Shown: positions 43,016 through 51,303 of the stretch, one piece after another | Layout of the letters: each line of letters starts with the position of its first letter | Numbering within the stretch: the stretch's first letter is position 1 | NCBI GenBank assembly: GCA_016794125.1 | Contig: JAEUKT010000002.1 | Coordinates: forward strand, 845,396 to 909,395 | DNA from: Alphaproteobacteria bacterium | Lineage (GTDB): Bacteria > Pseudomonadota > Alphaproteobacteria > Micavibrionales > UBA2020 | Length of the DNA: 64,000 nt | Direction: 5' to 3' | Notes under the pieces: model-generated | Databases searched by the model: none | What the model was told of the DNA's origin: nothing | The model's input: only the letters and a program-made list of their open reading frames with translations | Program-made: the position numbers and the translations under genes

Positions 43016-44938
43016 ATGCAATCCGCCACCACATCCCACGACGCACATCACACGGACGGCCACGGCGGCGGTCTTATCGCCATGTCGGTAGGCGCAATCG
43101 GTGTTGTCTATGGCGACATCGGCACCAGCCCTCTCTATGCCTTCAAGGAAGCCATGCACGCCGTCGGCGCGCATACCGATACGGGCGTCGCCCTGCCCGA
43201 AGTGCTGGGCGTGCTGTCGCTGTTCCTGTGGTCGATGTTCCTGGTGGTCACGCTTAAATATGTGACGGTGCTGCTGCGCATCGATAACCGCGGCGAGGGC
43301 GGTACGCTCGCGCTGATGGCGCTGGCGCGCAGCGTGATTTACCGCAACACCATCGGATTTTTGTTCCTTGGCATGGCCGGGGCGGCGCTGTTCTACGGTG
43401 ACAGCATCATCACGCCTGCGATTTCCGTCCTGTCCGCCGTCGAGGGTATGAACGTCGTTGTCGACGGCTTCGAACCTTACGTCGTGCCGCTGACGCTGTT
43501 GATCATTCTCTGTCTGTTTTTCTTCCAGTACAAGGGCACGGCGCAGGTATCGAAACTGTTCGGCCCGATCATGCTTCTGTGGTTCGGCGTTCTGGGGGTG
43601 ATGGGCGCCAGCCATATCATGGACGACCCGCGCGTGATTGCCGCGATTAACCCGTGGCATGCCGCCTATTTCGTGGCGACGCATGGCAAGGTCGCGTTTA
43701 TTACGCTGGGCGCCATCTTCCTGTGTGTCACGGGCGCGGAGGCGATTTACGCCGATCTGGGCCATTTCGGCCGCAAGCCGATCCAGCTGGCATGGCTGTG
43801 GTTTGTCTTCCCCTGCCTTGCCCTGAACTATCTGGGACAAGGTGCGATGGTGTTGCACGACCCCTCCACAGTCGACAACCCCTTCTTCAAGATGATCGGC
43901 GAAAGCCTGCAACTGCCGCTTGTCCTGCTGGCGGGTTGTGCGACCGTGATCGCCAGCCAGGCGGTCATCACGGGGGCATATTCCCTGACCCGTCAGGCGG
44001 TCAACCTTGGACTTTTGCCGCGTATGAAGATCACCCATACCTCCGACAAGCATTCCGGCCAGATTTACCTGCCGCAGGTCAATTACCTGTTGATGTGCGG
44101 CGTCATCATCCTTGTGCTGCTGTTCCGCTCTTCCTCGGGTCTTGCTGCGGTGTATGGCATCAGCGTCGCGGGCGCGCTCTGCGTCGATGCGATTATGGGC
44201 TTCTTCGTCGTCTGGCAGATCCGCGAATGGACCTTCCTGAAAACGCTCGCCGTGTTCGGCGTGTTCCTTGCGCTCGACCTCTTGTTCCTGGGCTCCAACC
44301 TTTTGAAGCTGCTGCAGGGCGGCTGGGTGCCGCTTATGATCGCGTCGATCCTGATGATCATCATGACGACCTGGATCCAGGGCACATTCATCCTGTCGTC
44401 CCGCGCCCGCAAGCGCGAGGTGAAGATCGAAAAGTTCATCGGCGAATATAAAACGCGCTATCCCGATCTACGGCGCGTGCATGGCTCGGCTTTCTTCTTC
44501 GCGGGCGATCCAAACCACACGCCTGCGTCGCTGCTGCAGAACATCCGCCATAACAAGGTGCTGCACCAGAACAACATCATCCTGTCGGTCAAGATTGAAC
44601 CGTTCCCGCATGTGCCGCCCGAAGACCGCGCGCTGGTCACCCACCTGAACGAGGAATTCAGCGTGGTCGTGCTGCGTTTCGGCTTCAAGGACCATCCCGA
44701 CGTGCAGGAAGAACTGATCAAGATGAACCGCACGCAGGACAACGGCATCGATTTCGACTGGGAAGACACCTCCCTGTTCCTGTCGCGCCGTTCCATCAAA
44801 TCGCATCCCAAATACGGCATGTCGGGCTGGCAGGACATCATTTACATCTGGCTGTCCAAACACGCTGCCGAACCGACCGATTTCTATAAACTGCCCGTCG
44901 GCCGCGTCATCGAAATCGGCCGTCATGTGATTATCTAG
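43016..44938 (+). CDS. kup: Low-affinity potassium transporter Kup
   Basis: A 640-residue K+/H+ symporter with about twelve membrane helices in the first 450 residues. It begins with the hallmark GVVYGDIGTSPLYAFKE and includes GGTLALMAL, FYGDSIITPAISVLSAVEG and TGAEAIYADLGHFG. The cytoplasmic C-terminus is complete. The ATG at 43016 is preferred to an in-frame ATG at 42938, which lies in non-conserved sequence. After the stop there is only a weak GGG/CCC hairpin with a T run. Confidence 0.96.
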   Translation: MQSATTSHDAHHTDGHGGGLIAMSVGAIGVVYGDIGTSPLYAFKEAMHAVGAHTDTGVALPEVLGVLSLFLWSMFLVVTLKYVTVLLRIDNRGEGGTLALMALARSVIYRNTIGFLFLGMAGAALFYGDSIITPAISVLSAVEGMNVVVDGFEPYVVPLTLLIILCLFFFQYKGTAQVSKLFGPIMLLWFGVLGVMGASHIMDDPRVIAAINPWHAAYFVATHGKVAFITLGAIFLCVTGAEAIYADLGHFGRKPIQLAWLWFVFPCLALNYLGQGAMVLHDPSTVDNPFFKMIGESLQLPLVLLAGCATVIASQAVITGAYSLTRQAVNLGLLPRMKITHTSDKHSGQIYLPQVNYLLMCGVIILVLLFRSSSGLAAVYGISVAGALCVDAIMGFFVVWQIREWTFLKTLAVFGVFLALDLLFLGSNLLKLLQGGWVPLMIASILMIIMTTWIQGTFILSSRARKREVKIEKFIGEYKTRYPDLRRVHGSAFFFAGDPNHTPASLLQNIRHNKVLHQNNIILSVKIEPFPHVPPEDRALVTHLNEEFSVVVLRFGFKDHPDVQEELIKMNRTQDNGIDFDWEDTSLFLSRRSIKSHPKYGMSGWQDIIYIWLSKHAAEPTDFYKLPVGRVIEIGRHVII

Positions 44939-45023
44939 GGCTGTTAACCCTTTTTATTTTGCATAATAGTGTTATTTCTGGTATAAAATCCGAACGCCAT
45001 TAAAGGCGGGAGGGAGAATCACC

Positions 45024-45689
45024 ATGAATAATCCGGCAAAAAAGCTTGGACGTTTCGGCGCATCGCTGGCCATCGCTTTTAACCTTGCTGCCTGCGCAAC
45101 CCCTCCGGCGAACAATAACGCTCCCCGCAACGACCGCGACAGCGCGCCCGACGTAACCGTCGTGCAGGCTTCATACGTCCAGCCTGCCGCCTATGTGACC
45201 CCTGCGGGCGGCGATGTCCTGCGTTTTTACAACCTGCATACCGAAGAAAGCATCACTGTCAGGCGCAACCGCGGCGATGCCATTTCGCGCGAAGCCAACT
45301 GGTTCATGCGCGATTTCCGCCGCGGCGAAACGGCGAACATGGATCCCGCGCTGTTCGACCTGCTGGGCCGCCTGAAAACGGAAATCCAGCGCCGCCATCC
45401 GGGTTTGGAAGTGGAATATCAGGTTGTTTCCCCTTACCGCGCGCCCGCCACGAACGAAGCGCTGCGCGATGCCGGCGGCGGCCAGGCCGAAAGTTCGCAG
45501 CATACGCATGGCAAGGCGATCGACATCAAGGTGCCCGGGCTTTCGACGGTTGAGCTGCGCAATATCGCGACCTGCCTGAACCTCGGCGGTGTCGGTTATT
45601 ATGCCGAAGACGGCTTCGTGCATATGGATACCGGCCGCGTGCGGTACTGGCCGTCGCGCGATTATCTCTCGACGCTCAAATGTAATTAA
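45024..45689 (+). CDS. Peptidase M15-like lipoprotein (YcbK/MepK type)
   Basis: A 221-residue lipoprotein with lipobox LAAC (Cys about residue 27) and the zinc-site motifs of M15 LD-/DD-endopeptidases: SQHTHGKAIDI (H...D) and FVHMDTG (HxD). The domain resembles DUF882 proteins that cut peptidoglycan cross-links. The N-terminal leader up to about 65 is disordered. It probably works in cell-wall remodelling at the outer or inner membrane surface. The ATG at 45024 follows GGGAGGGAG. Confidence 0.88.
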   Translation: MNNPAKKLGRFGASLAIAFNLAACATPPANNNAPRNDRDSAPDVTVVQASYVQPAAYVTPAGGDVLRFYNLHTEESITVRRNRGDAISREANWFMRDFRRGETANMDPALFDLLGRLKTEIQRRHPGLEVEYQVVSPYRAPATNEALRDAGGGQAESSQHTHGKAIDIKVPGLSTVELRNIATCLNLGGVGYYAEDGFVHMDTGRVRYWPSRDYLSTLKCN

Positions 45690-47560
45690 TCCGGCTTTTC
45701 GTCCGTCATCGCATAGCCGTAGCGTTCGGCATGCGGCTTCAGGATACCCAGCACGGGTGCCATCTGTTCGCGGTATTTCAGCCAGCGGCCGCTGGCGCGC
45801 GTGTAGATTTTCTGCGTTACCTGATGATAGCTGGGCGTGTTGATCAGGCCCTTTTTCTGCGCGGTCTTGTCGTATTCCAGCACGGCGTCGTTCCAGGGCA
45901 CATTCAGGAATTCCAGCAGTTCTGCGACGGTCGGCCGGAAATCGGCCACGACATCTTCGTAACGGATGACATGGACATTCAGCGGCAGCGTTTTCGCGTA
46001 ATGCTCCCAGACCGAAAAGGCCTCGTCATAAAAACGCGCGGAATCCTCAAGGTCCAGGAAACGCGCCATGGCGGGGTTCAAAAAGAAGTCCTGCATGAAG
46101 CAGCTAAGAACTGAATCGCAGGGGTGGCGCAGGGCCAGAATGAACTTAGCCTTGGGGAACACACGCTGGATCAGCCCGACATGCAAGATGTTGAGCGGCA
46201 GCTTATCGACGAAAACAGTCTTTTGCGGGCTGCTGCCGTGTTCCGCGAAAAACTTGTCGCGCATGACCGCGATATCCTGAGCTGTCAGTTTCGGCATGGC
46301 GGCGGGATAGCAGGTGTCGCCCAGCGGATGTTCGTGGGGCTGCGCCGTGCCATAGGTGCGGACAAGGTGGTGGATCATCTTGTCGACGGCGGGTTTTTCC
46401 TCGGCGACGGCAATGTCGGGGTGGCTTGCCATGATCTGGTCGAGAAGCGTGGTGCCGGAACGGGGGAAGCCGACCAGAAAAACAGGGGCGGGCGCCGATT
46501 CCTCCGGCTGCGGTCCCTGTGACATATCGGCGGTAAAGCCGCGCAAAAGACGCGCAGCCAGCTGCGGGTAAAGACCGTTGTGGAAATTGTGCAGCTTCGT
46601 CAGCTGCGCCTTGCAGGTGTTGGCTTTCGTGAAGGCATCGAAGGCCTGCGCGGCATCGTCGCGGCGGTCATACAACTGCCCCATCTCGTAGAAGAATGTG
46701 GCGTTGCCCGCCACATCGGGGCGCAGCTTGTCCTTGAAAGCCTCCAGCAACGCAAGCGCGTCGTCGTGCCGGCCACGGCGGCGCAGGATTTTTGCCTCGC
46801 ACAGCGCGATAAACGGCGACGGCGGCAGCTGCTGCTTGGCTTTTTCCAGCGCCTGTTCCGCGTCGCCGATGCGGTTGGTTTTTTCGTAGAGATCCATCAG
46901 GAACAGCCATGCGCTTTCCAGCGGGAAAATATCGACGGCACGTTTCAGCGCGTCAATCGCCTCGTCCAGCCGCTTGTGTTCGGCATACAGCGCGCCCAGG
47001 TTCCGCCAGGCCTGCGCATGGCGGGGGTTGAGCGTCAACGCCTGCTTGTAGGCCTTTTCCGCAAGCTCGGGACGGCGGGTGTCGCGCATCACATCGCCGA
47101 TATTCGCATGGGGGTTCGGCCATTTCGGGTTCGCGCGGATCGCGGCGATCAGGTGTTTTTCCGCGCCCGGCAGGTCGCCCGTGCGGTACTGCAGCAGGCC
47201 CATATTGTTCAGGACCTGAAAATTCGCGGGATCCAGCATGAACGCCTTTTCCAGCAGGGGGCGCGCCTGTTCAAACTGCGCCTGTTCCAGCAGGAACGCG
47301 CCATAGCTGTTAAGCACAAACGCGTTTTGCGGGGCGCGCGCCAGCGCCTGCTTGTAATGCGCCTCCGCCCGCTCGGGCCGCCCTGCCTGCCAGTTGGCGG
47401 TACCAAGGTCGCTCTGCAGCTCGCCGGCGTTGGGGGCCTTCGCGGCTGCTTCCTCAAGAAGGGCGATGCCTTTATCGACCTGACCTGCTGCCAGCAACGC
47501 GATCGCATTACGGCGGATGAGTTCAAGCGGAGATGTGGTTGCGCGCGGTGTTTGTTTCAT
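45686..47560 (-). CDS. TPR-sulfotransferase fusion protein
   Basis: A 624-residue protein. About ten TPR repeats occupy residues 15-330, followed by a sulfotransferase domain with the PAPS-binding PRSGTTLLDQIMASHPDI and a later VDKLPLNILHVGLI and LRHPCDSVLSCFMQDF (3'-phosphate loop). Such TPR-sulfotransferase proteins are frequent in Alphaproteobacteria; their acceptors are mostly unknown. There is no signal peptide. The stop overlaps the 3' end of the convergent M15 gene by 4 bp. Confidence 0.92.
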   Translation of the reverse strand: MKQTPRATTSPLELIRRNAIALLAAGQVDKGIALLEEAAAKAPNAGELQSDLGTANWQAGRPERAEAHYKQALARAPQNAFVLNSYGAFLLEQAQFEQARPLLEKAFMLDPANFQVLNNMGLLQYRTGDLPGAEKHLIAAIRANPKWPNPHANIGDVMRDTRRPELAEKAYKQALTLNPRHAQAWRNLGALYAEHKRLDEAIDALKRAVDIFPLESAWLFLMDLYEKTNRIGDAEQALEKAKQQLPPSPFIALCEAKILRRRGRHDDALALLEAFKDKLRPDVAGNATFFYEMGQLYDRRDDAAQAFDAFTKANTCKAQLTKLHNFHNGLYPQLAARLLRGFTADMSQGPQPEESAPAPVFLVGFPRSGTTLLDQIMASHPDIAVAEEKPAVDKMIHHLVRTYGTAQPHEHPLGDTCYPAAMPKLTAQDIAVMRDKFFAEHGSSPQKTVFVDKLPLNILHVGLIQRVFPKAKFILALRHPCDSVLSCFMQDFFLNPAMARFLDLEDSARFYDEAFSVWEHYAKTLPLNVHVIRYEDVVADFRPTVAELLEFLNVPWNDAVLEYDKTAQKKGLINTPSYHQVTQKIYTRASGRWLKYREQMAPVLGILKPHAERYGYAMTDEKPD

Positions 47561-47623
47561 GGCTGTCCAGGCGTTCCGGTAAAAACGATCAATGTAAATA
47601 CAATGGCGGTGGCAACGGCCGGT

Positions 47624-48193
47624 TTATTGGCCCGCTTCCAGATAGGCGGCATCGCATAGCTGAAGATCTTTGGTCGGGCTGCTGGCATCGCCGAACACCA
47701 CTTTTTCTTTATGATCAGGCCCCATCGTCGTGCCGGTGTAGTCCCTGGCGACGCAATGCGGCTTTACGCCGTTCAGCCAATGCTGGATGGAAAGGAATAC
47801 GCCGCCGCCCTTGCCGAAAATGCCGCCATGAAGGTGATCGGGCCTGACGCGGATCGCATGGCCGCGCAGTTTCGCAAAGCCGAGCGCGCCGCCGTCCGGC
47901 GCGATATCCGATTCCGGACTCGTAAATTTGCCGGAATGGGAAAACCTGATATTGCCGCCGACATAGATTTCGATGCTGTCGACATTCGGGTGCACATGTT
48001 CGGGAATAATCGTGCCTTCCGGAACGATAAACATCTGAACCTGAAACTGCCCCTCGCGGTACATCAGCACGGAAGTGACGTTTTCGATACGGTCAACCGC
48101 GCCATGAAACGGCACGGCGCCCAGCACCCCGGCATTCTTTAAAAATTGATGGGCGAATTTTTGCAATTCATCCAGTTTTTCAAAGTTATTCAT
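47624..48193 (-). CDS. Cupin-fold protein
   Basis: A 189-residue protein with a cupin core: IIPEHVHPNVDSIEIYVGG (metal-binding HxH...E) and later RPDHLHGGIFGKGG (second motif). It is probably a metal-dependent small-molecule binding or modifying enzyme; the substrate cannot be named. The ATG at 48193 follows AGGTGGG. It stands just inside the scar of the integrated element beside tRNA-Val, so it may be old flanking chromosome. Confidence 0.75.
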   Translation of the reverse strand: MNNFEKLDELQKFAHQFLKNAGVLGAVPFHGAVDRIENVTSVLMYREGQFQVQMFIVPEGTIIPEHVHPNVDSIEIYVGGNIRFSHSGKFTSPESDIAPDGGALGFAKLRGHAIRVRPDHLHGGIFGKGGGVFLSIQHWLNGVKPHCVARDYTGTTMGPDHKEKVVFGDASSPTKDLQLCDAAYLEAGQ

Positions 48194-48311
48194 GCGGCCC
48201 ACCTTTTTGCAGAATTCATTCGGTACTGCATTTTGCGGCGAAGGAAAAGCGATTTCACGGCAAAACGACCCGGAACGCAGGAAAAAGCAGAGCTGAATGA
48301 TTTAGAGAGGA

Positions 48312-48380
48312 AAGTGGTGGACACAACAGGGATTGAACCTGTGACCCCTACCATGTCAAGATAGTGCTCTACCGCTGAGC
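48312..48380 (-). pseudogene. Truncated tRNA-Val copy (att repeat)
   Basis: These 69 bp are identical to 48735-48803, the 3' part of the intact tRNA-Val plus three flanking bases. The 5' acceptor strand is missing: the bases that should pair with TGTGTCC are ATAGAGT-like and do not match. This is the signature of the second attachment site left by integration into a tRNA 3' end. Confidence 0.85.
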
Positions 48381-48412
48381 CCACTCTATACAAGCACAAA
48401 AACCCAATAGAT

Positions 48413-48634
48413 TCAGTGCCAACTGACCACATATTTTTGCAGCAAATCGGAGAGGGTCTTTCCCTCAATAGCTGACTGGTTTCCAGGGAGAGCATTCCGG
48501 TCTATGGAAGTCTCCATAGCTCTCGCCCATGCCAGAGCGTCTTCCTTCAAACAGAACGATTTGGTGAGGGCGTTATGTCCCTTCCTGCGGACTTGTACGT
48601 GCCATCTGCTGCCACGTTTTCTTAGAGTCGCCAT
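48413..48634 (-). pseudogene. N-terminal remnant of a tyrosine integrase
   Basis: A 73-residue frame starts MATLRKRGSRWHVQVRRKGH and includes SFCLKEDALAWARAMETSID and TLSDLLQKYV, which is the arm-binding and start of the core-binding domain of phage or island integrases. The catalytic domain (R-H-R-Y) is absent, with TGA followed at once by the tRNA fragment. It is transcribed away from tRNA-Val, 100 bp from its 3' end, as in a standard tRNA-integrated element. Confidence 0.8.
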
Positions 48635-48734
48635 GAATCGAACAGCCTTTTTGCGTGTGCCACAGTTGTGCCACTGGCCTTATTCGATTTTTTCGCTTGT
48701 ATAGTACCCCTCTAAGCCGCTGATTTGGCTGGAG

Positions 48735-48803
48735 AAGTGGTGGACACAACAGGGATTGAACCTGTGACCCCTACCATGTCAAGATAGTGCTCTACCGCTG
48801 AGC
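48735..48803. repeat. 69-bp direct repeat with 48312-48380
   Basis: This copy is part of the intact tRNA-Val. The distance between copies is 423 bp, which bounds what remains of the integrated element (354 bp between the repeats). Confidence 0.88.
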
Positions 48804-48812
48804 TATGTGTCC
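48738..48812 (-). tRNA. tRNA-Val (GAC)
   Basis: A 75-nt cloverleaf with encoded CCA. Acceptor GGACACA pairs with TGTGTCC, the D arm is GCTCAGCGGTAGAGC, the anticodon stem CTATC/GGTAG holds loop TTGACAT (anticodon GAC, valine), and the T arm contains GGTTCAATCC. It is the intact copy, used as an integration target in the past. Confidence 0.95.
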
Positions 48813-48926
48813 TTGGTCAGGCCGTTTTATTAGCACGGCATTTCCGATTTATGCAAGTCCTATCGTAATCCGCTGGAATCGTGGAAAAAACCGGCTATTT
48901 CAGGAATCACCTCATAAAAGATTGTC

Positions 48927-48950
48927 CCCAGACCGGGGGGGCGGTCTGGG
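48927..48950. repeat. Palindromic repeat, copy 1
   Basis: The stem CCCAGACCG/CGGTCTGGG (9 bp) has a loop of six G. It is the first of two nearly identical hairpins in this gap. Confidence 0.6.
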
Positions 48951-48977
48951 CGCGGCTTTGCCGCCGGTCAAAAAGAT

Positions 48978-49009
48978 TGCTCCCAGACCGGGGGGGCGGT
49001 CTGGGAGCA
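48978..49009. repeat. Palindromic repeat, copy 2
   Basis: The stem TGCTCCCAGACCG/CGGTCTGGGAGCA (13 bp) has a loop of six G. It ends 50 bp after the convergent response-regulator gene stop and may terminate it, although no T run follows. Confidence 0.6.
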
Positions 49010-49058
49010 GTGGTTTACGGAGGGGGAATTATCTCCGTTGGGGGTCCGGTCGTAACTC

Positions 49059-49514
49059 TTAAACCTGTTGTGCGCGGGCCGGCTTGTGGGCGAAGTCCGC
49101 GTAAATGATGTTGCTGTCTGCCGACTGCATCGGTGTTTTCAGCGGCAGGCTGCCCTGGCCCATCAGGTACCGCACGCGGGTCGCAATCTCCTTCAGGTGG
49201 AAGGGGCGCGTGGTGACGGGGGCGGGGGCATAAGCGGGGGTTGCATGAGTATCCATCGCAACACCTGCGAAACCCGTAATGAAAATGACCTGAAGGCCGG
49301 GATTGTCCTGCAGCGCCTTCTGGGCGAGGACGAAGCCGTCGATGCCGGGCATCACGACGTTCACCAGCAGCACATCATAAGAGTCACGCGACGACACGCG
49401 CCATGCATCGAGGCAGTTATCGACGCTCTCGACCGTATTGCCCGCTTTTTTCAGCGTGGCGGCCAGGTAGGCTGCGGTGGTTGAATTGTGTTCTGCGATC
49501 AGGATCTTAGCCAT
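49059..49514 (-). CDS. CpdR-like receiver protein with Asn at the phosphorylation site
   Basis: A 151-residue single-domain receiver, closest in pattern to CpdR, which in Caulobacter controls ClpXP proteolysis: MAKILIAEHN..., YDVLLVNVVMPGIDGF, LQVIFITGFAGVA and PFHLKEIATRVRYLM. The phospho-acceptor Asp is Asn52 in LLVNVVMP, the acidic pair at the N-terminus is E8-H9, and the conserved Lys before Pro is Arg. It should not be phosphorylated in the usual way. A tail of about 30 residues is added. The ATG follows GGGGAG. Confidence 0.85.
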   Translation of the reverse strand: MAKILIAEHNSTTAAYLAATLKKAGNTVESVDNCLDAWRVSSRDSYDVLLVNVVMPGIDGFVLAQKALQDNPGLQVIFITGFAGVAMDTHATPAYAPAPVTTRPFHLKEIATRVRYLMGQGSLPLKTPMQSADSNIIYADFAHKPARAQQV

Positions 49515-49833
49515 TTGAAGTCACTCCCCTATGTTTTGTTTTTCTTTGCCGTTTCTTCTCTCTGTGTCTCTCCGTGGTGTCGACGCCCCGTTGATCCGGT
49601 TTTTTTTAATTTCTCGTTAACGTCTTATGTTAATAGTAAAACATTTTACAGAAACATGGTCAAGGGCATTTATGAACAAGAAGTTAAGGATTGGTGTAAT
49701 TAAATTTCAGTAACGGTTGTCTAAATGTGGAATTTCAATAATTTATGGAAAAATACTGAGCGATGAAATTCTTTACATTTTCTTAAGAAGCTGGCAAAGC
49801 AATGCAGCTATTTTTCAGAAGGAAGCGAAAACC
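49515..49833. other. Divergent promoter region
   Basis: AT-rich, 319 bp, between the receiver gene (minus) and the rhodanese gene (plus). A weak candidate promoter for the plus strand is TTGTCT (49717-49722), 16 bp, TAATTT (49739-49744). No gene is seen; an in-frame extension of the rhodanese frame upstream of 49834 lacks a ribosome-binding site. Confidence 0.4.
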
Positions 49834-50376
49834 ATGCGCCATTTCTACATGCTGCCGCTGCTGACCGGCCTGATTTCATTCATCTTTATGGGAGTCGCGA
49901 CTCACGCGGGCGCTTTCGACCAGAACGATAAAGCGGTTCAGAATATCGTGACGCTCGAAAAGTATAAAGACGCGCTGCCCGAAACCGCCGAAGAACTCGA
50001 TCTGGCGGGCTTCGTGGCGCTGAAGGATAAAGGCGCGGTGACGGTGCTGGATGTGCGCGGCGCGGATTCATACGCCCGCCGCCATTTGACCGGGTCGGTA
50101 AATGCGCCGCTGACCGACCTGACGGAAAAGAACCTGCCCACGCTGGCGCCTGATAAGGACGCGCCTGTGGTGCTGGTCTGCGATTTCAGCTTTTTCCCCA
50201 CCCGTATGGTGTCGATGACGCTGCAGGCCTATCCGGTGCTCAAATCGCAGGGGTATAAAAACATCTATCGTCTCAACCTCTGGCAGGGCAAGAACGGCGG
50301 CGGCATGGTGTCGCAGGAAGATCAGGAAAAAGCGCTGGCCTTCGAGGGCAGCGAGGTCAAGCCCGCGAAGAAATAA
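49834..50376 (+). CDS. Exported rhodanese-domain protein
   Basis: A 180-residue protein with an N-terminal signal peptide or anchor (residues 5-25) and a rhodanese fold: VTVLDVRGADSYARRHLTGSVNAPL and VVLVCDFSFF, with Cys116 at the active-loop position. The active loop CDFSFFPTRM lacks the usual CxxGxR spacing, so sulfurtransfer is uncertain. The start at ATG 49834 has GGAAG 8-9 bases before it. It ends in a terminator shared with the convergent dsbA-like gene. Confidence 0.85.
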   Translation: MRHFYMLPLLTGLISFIFMGVATHAGAFDQNDKAVQNIVTLEKYKDALPETAEELDLAGFVALKDKGAVTVLDVRGADSYARRHLTGSVNAPLTDLTEKNLPTLAPDKDAPVVLVCDFSFFPTRMVSMTLQAYPVLKSQGYKNIYRLNLWQGKNGGGMVSQEDQEKALAFEGSEVKPAKK

Positions 50377-50385
50377 ACCGCGCGG

Positions 50386-50435
50386 CAGTCTCAAAAAAAA
50401 CGGCGCCAGTAACGGCGCCGTTTTTTTTGAGACTG
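50386..50435. terminator. Bidirectional terminator
   Basis: A perfect 22-bp stem combines a GC core (CGGCGCC) with A8/T8 tracts and CAGTCTC/GAGACTG ends around a 6-base loop. It serves both convergent genes. Confidence 0.93.
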
Positions 50436-50442
50436 ATAAAAA

Positions 50443-51240
50443 TCAGTCCTGCTTTTTTTCTTCTTCTTTTTTGTCTTCTTCCTTCGGCGCAGCGTCTTTT
50501 TCTTGCGCGCTCTTGCGGTATTCGGCGATGCGCTGCTTTAGGCTATCCTTGTCCGGGACGCCGGAAAACGTGTCGTCGCCCACGATAAAGGACGGCGTGC
50601 CGTTGAAATTCATCTGCTGTGCCAGCGAACGGTTACGCTCGATCTGCATCATGGCATCTGTACCGTCGATATAGGAGCGCGCGGCGCCCAGATCCATGCC
50701 GATGTCTTTGGCGGCGGCCTCGATATCCTCGTTTTTCAGCGCACCTTTATGCGACATCATCTTTTCGTGGAACTCGAAATACTTGTCCTGACGTTGTGCC
50801 GCCAGCGCCCATTTGGCGGAGGTTTCGGAAGTGGGGCCCAGGATCGGGAAATCCTTGAAGATCACTTTCACGCCGGAATCTTCTTTCGCGATGTCGCGCA
50901 GCGTGAAGAACACATCCTTGCAGTAATGGCAGTTGTAATCGAAAAATTCGACAATCGTCACGTCGCCGGTCTTGTTACCGATAAAGGGCGATTTTTCGTT
51001 CTTGAACAATTCATCATGGTTGCGCTGCAGGGCTTCTTCCTGCTTCGACGCCATTTCCTTGCTCTGGTAGCTGTTGACCGCTTCCAGGATCAGCTGCGGG
51101 TTCTCCATGATATAGTCATGGATCATCTTGTTGATGTCGTCCTTGGTGAAATTTTCTGCCGCCATGACCGGCGCGGCCGCGAAAATACCCGCCGCCAGCG
51201 CTGCCGGAAGGACGAATTTATTCATATATTTCTGGAACAT
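50443..51240 (-). CDS. DsbA-family periplasmic thiol oxidoreductase
   Basis: A 265-residue exported protein. The signal peptide ends near VMAAEN (about residue 29), then a coiled-coil N-terminal extension, and a DsbA/DsbG-type thioredoxin fold with active site CHYC (C104, C107) and cis-Pro in NGTPSFIVGD. The Glu/Lys-rich tail is disordered. The group (Com1/DsbA-like) sits beside M48 proteases in many Alphaproteobacteria, as here. The ATG at 51240 follows GGGG; ATG 51225 is also possible. Confidence 0.92.
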   Translation of the reverse strand: MFQKYMNKFVLPAALAAGIFAAAPVMAAENFTKDDINKMIHDYIMENPQLILEAVNSYQSKEMASKQEEALQRNHDELFKNEKSPFIGNKTGDVTIVEFFDYNCHYCKDVFFTLRDIAKEDSGVKVIFKDFPILGPTSETSAKWALAAQRQDKYFEFHEKMMSHKGALKNEDIEAAAKDIGMDLGAARSYIDGTDAMMQIERNRSLAQQMNFNGTPSFIVGDDTFSGVPDKDSLKQRIAEYRKSAQEKDAAPKEEDKKEEEKKQD

Positions 51241-51303
51241 GCAAAAACCCCTGACCCTGTTGGTGTACACAACTATAACAATGTGAGCCTTAAGCCCCCA
51301 AAA

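Larger units (their letters stand above)
48813..49058. other. Intergenic region with two G-loop hairpins
   Basis: No gene. Two copies of the sequence CCCAGACCG-gggggg-CGGTCTGGG (stem-loops at 48927-48950 and 48978-49009) are separated by 27-31 bp. The second has a 13-bp stem. They may be bidirectional terminators or a duplicated palindromic repeat element. Confidence 0.5.

Noticed and set aside
49790..49810. Sigma-54 promoter candidate (TGGCAAAGCAATGCA) before the rhodanese gene
   Set aside because: The GG-to-GC spacing is one base short of the required 10.
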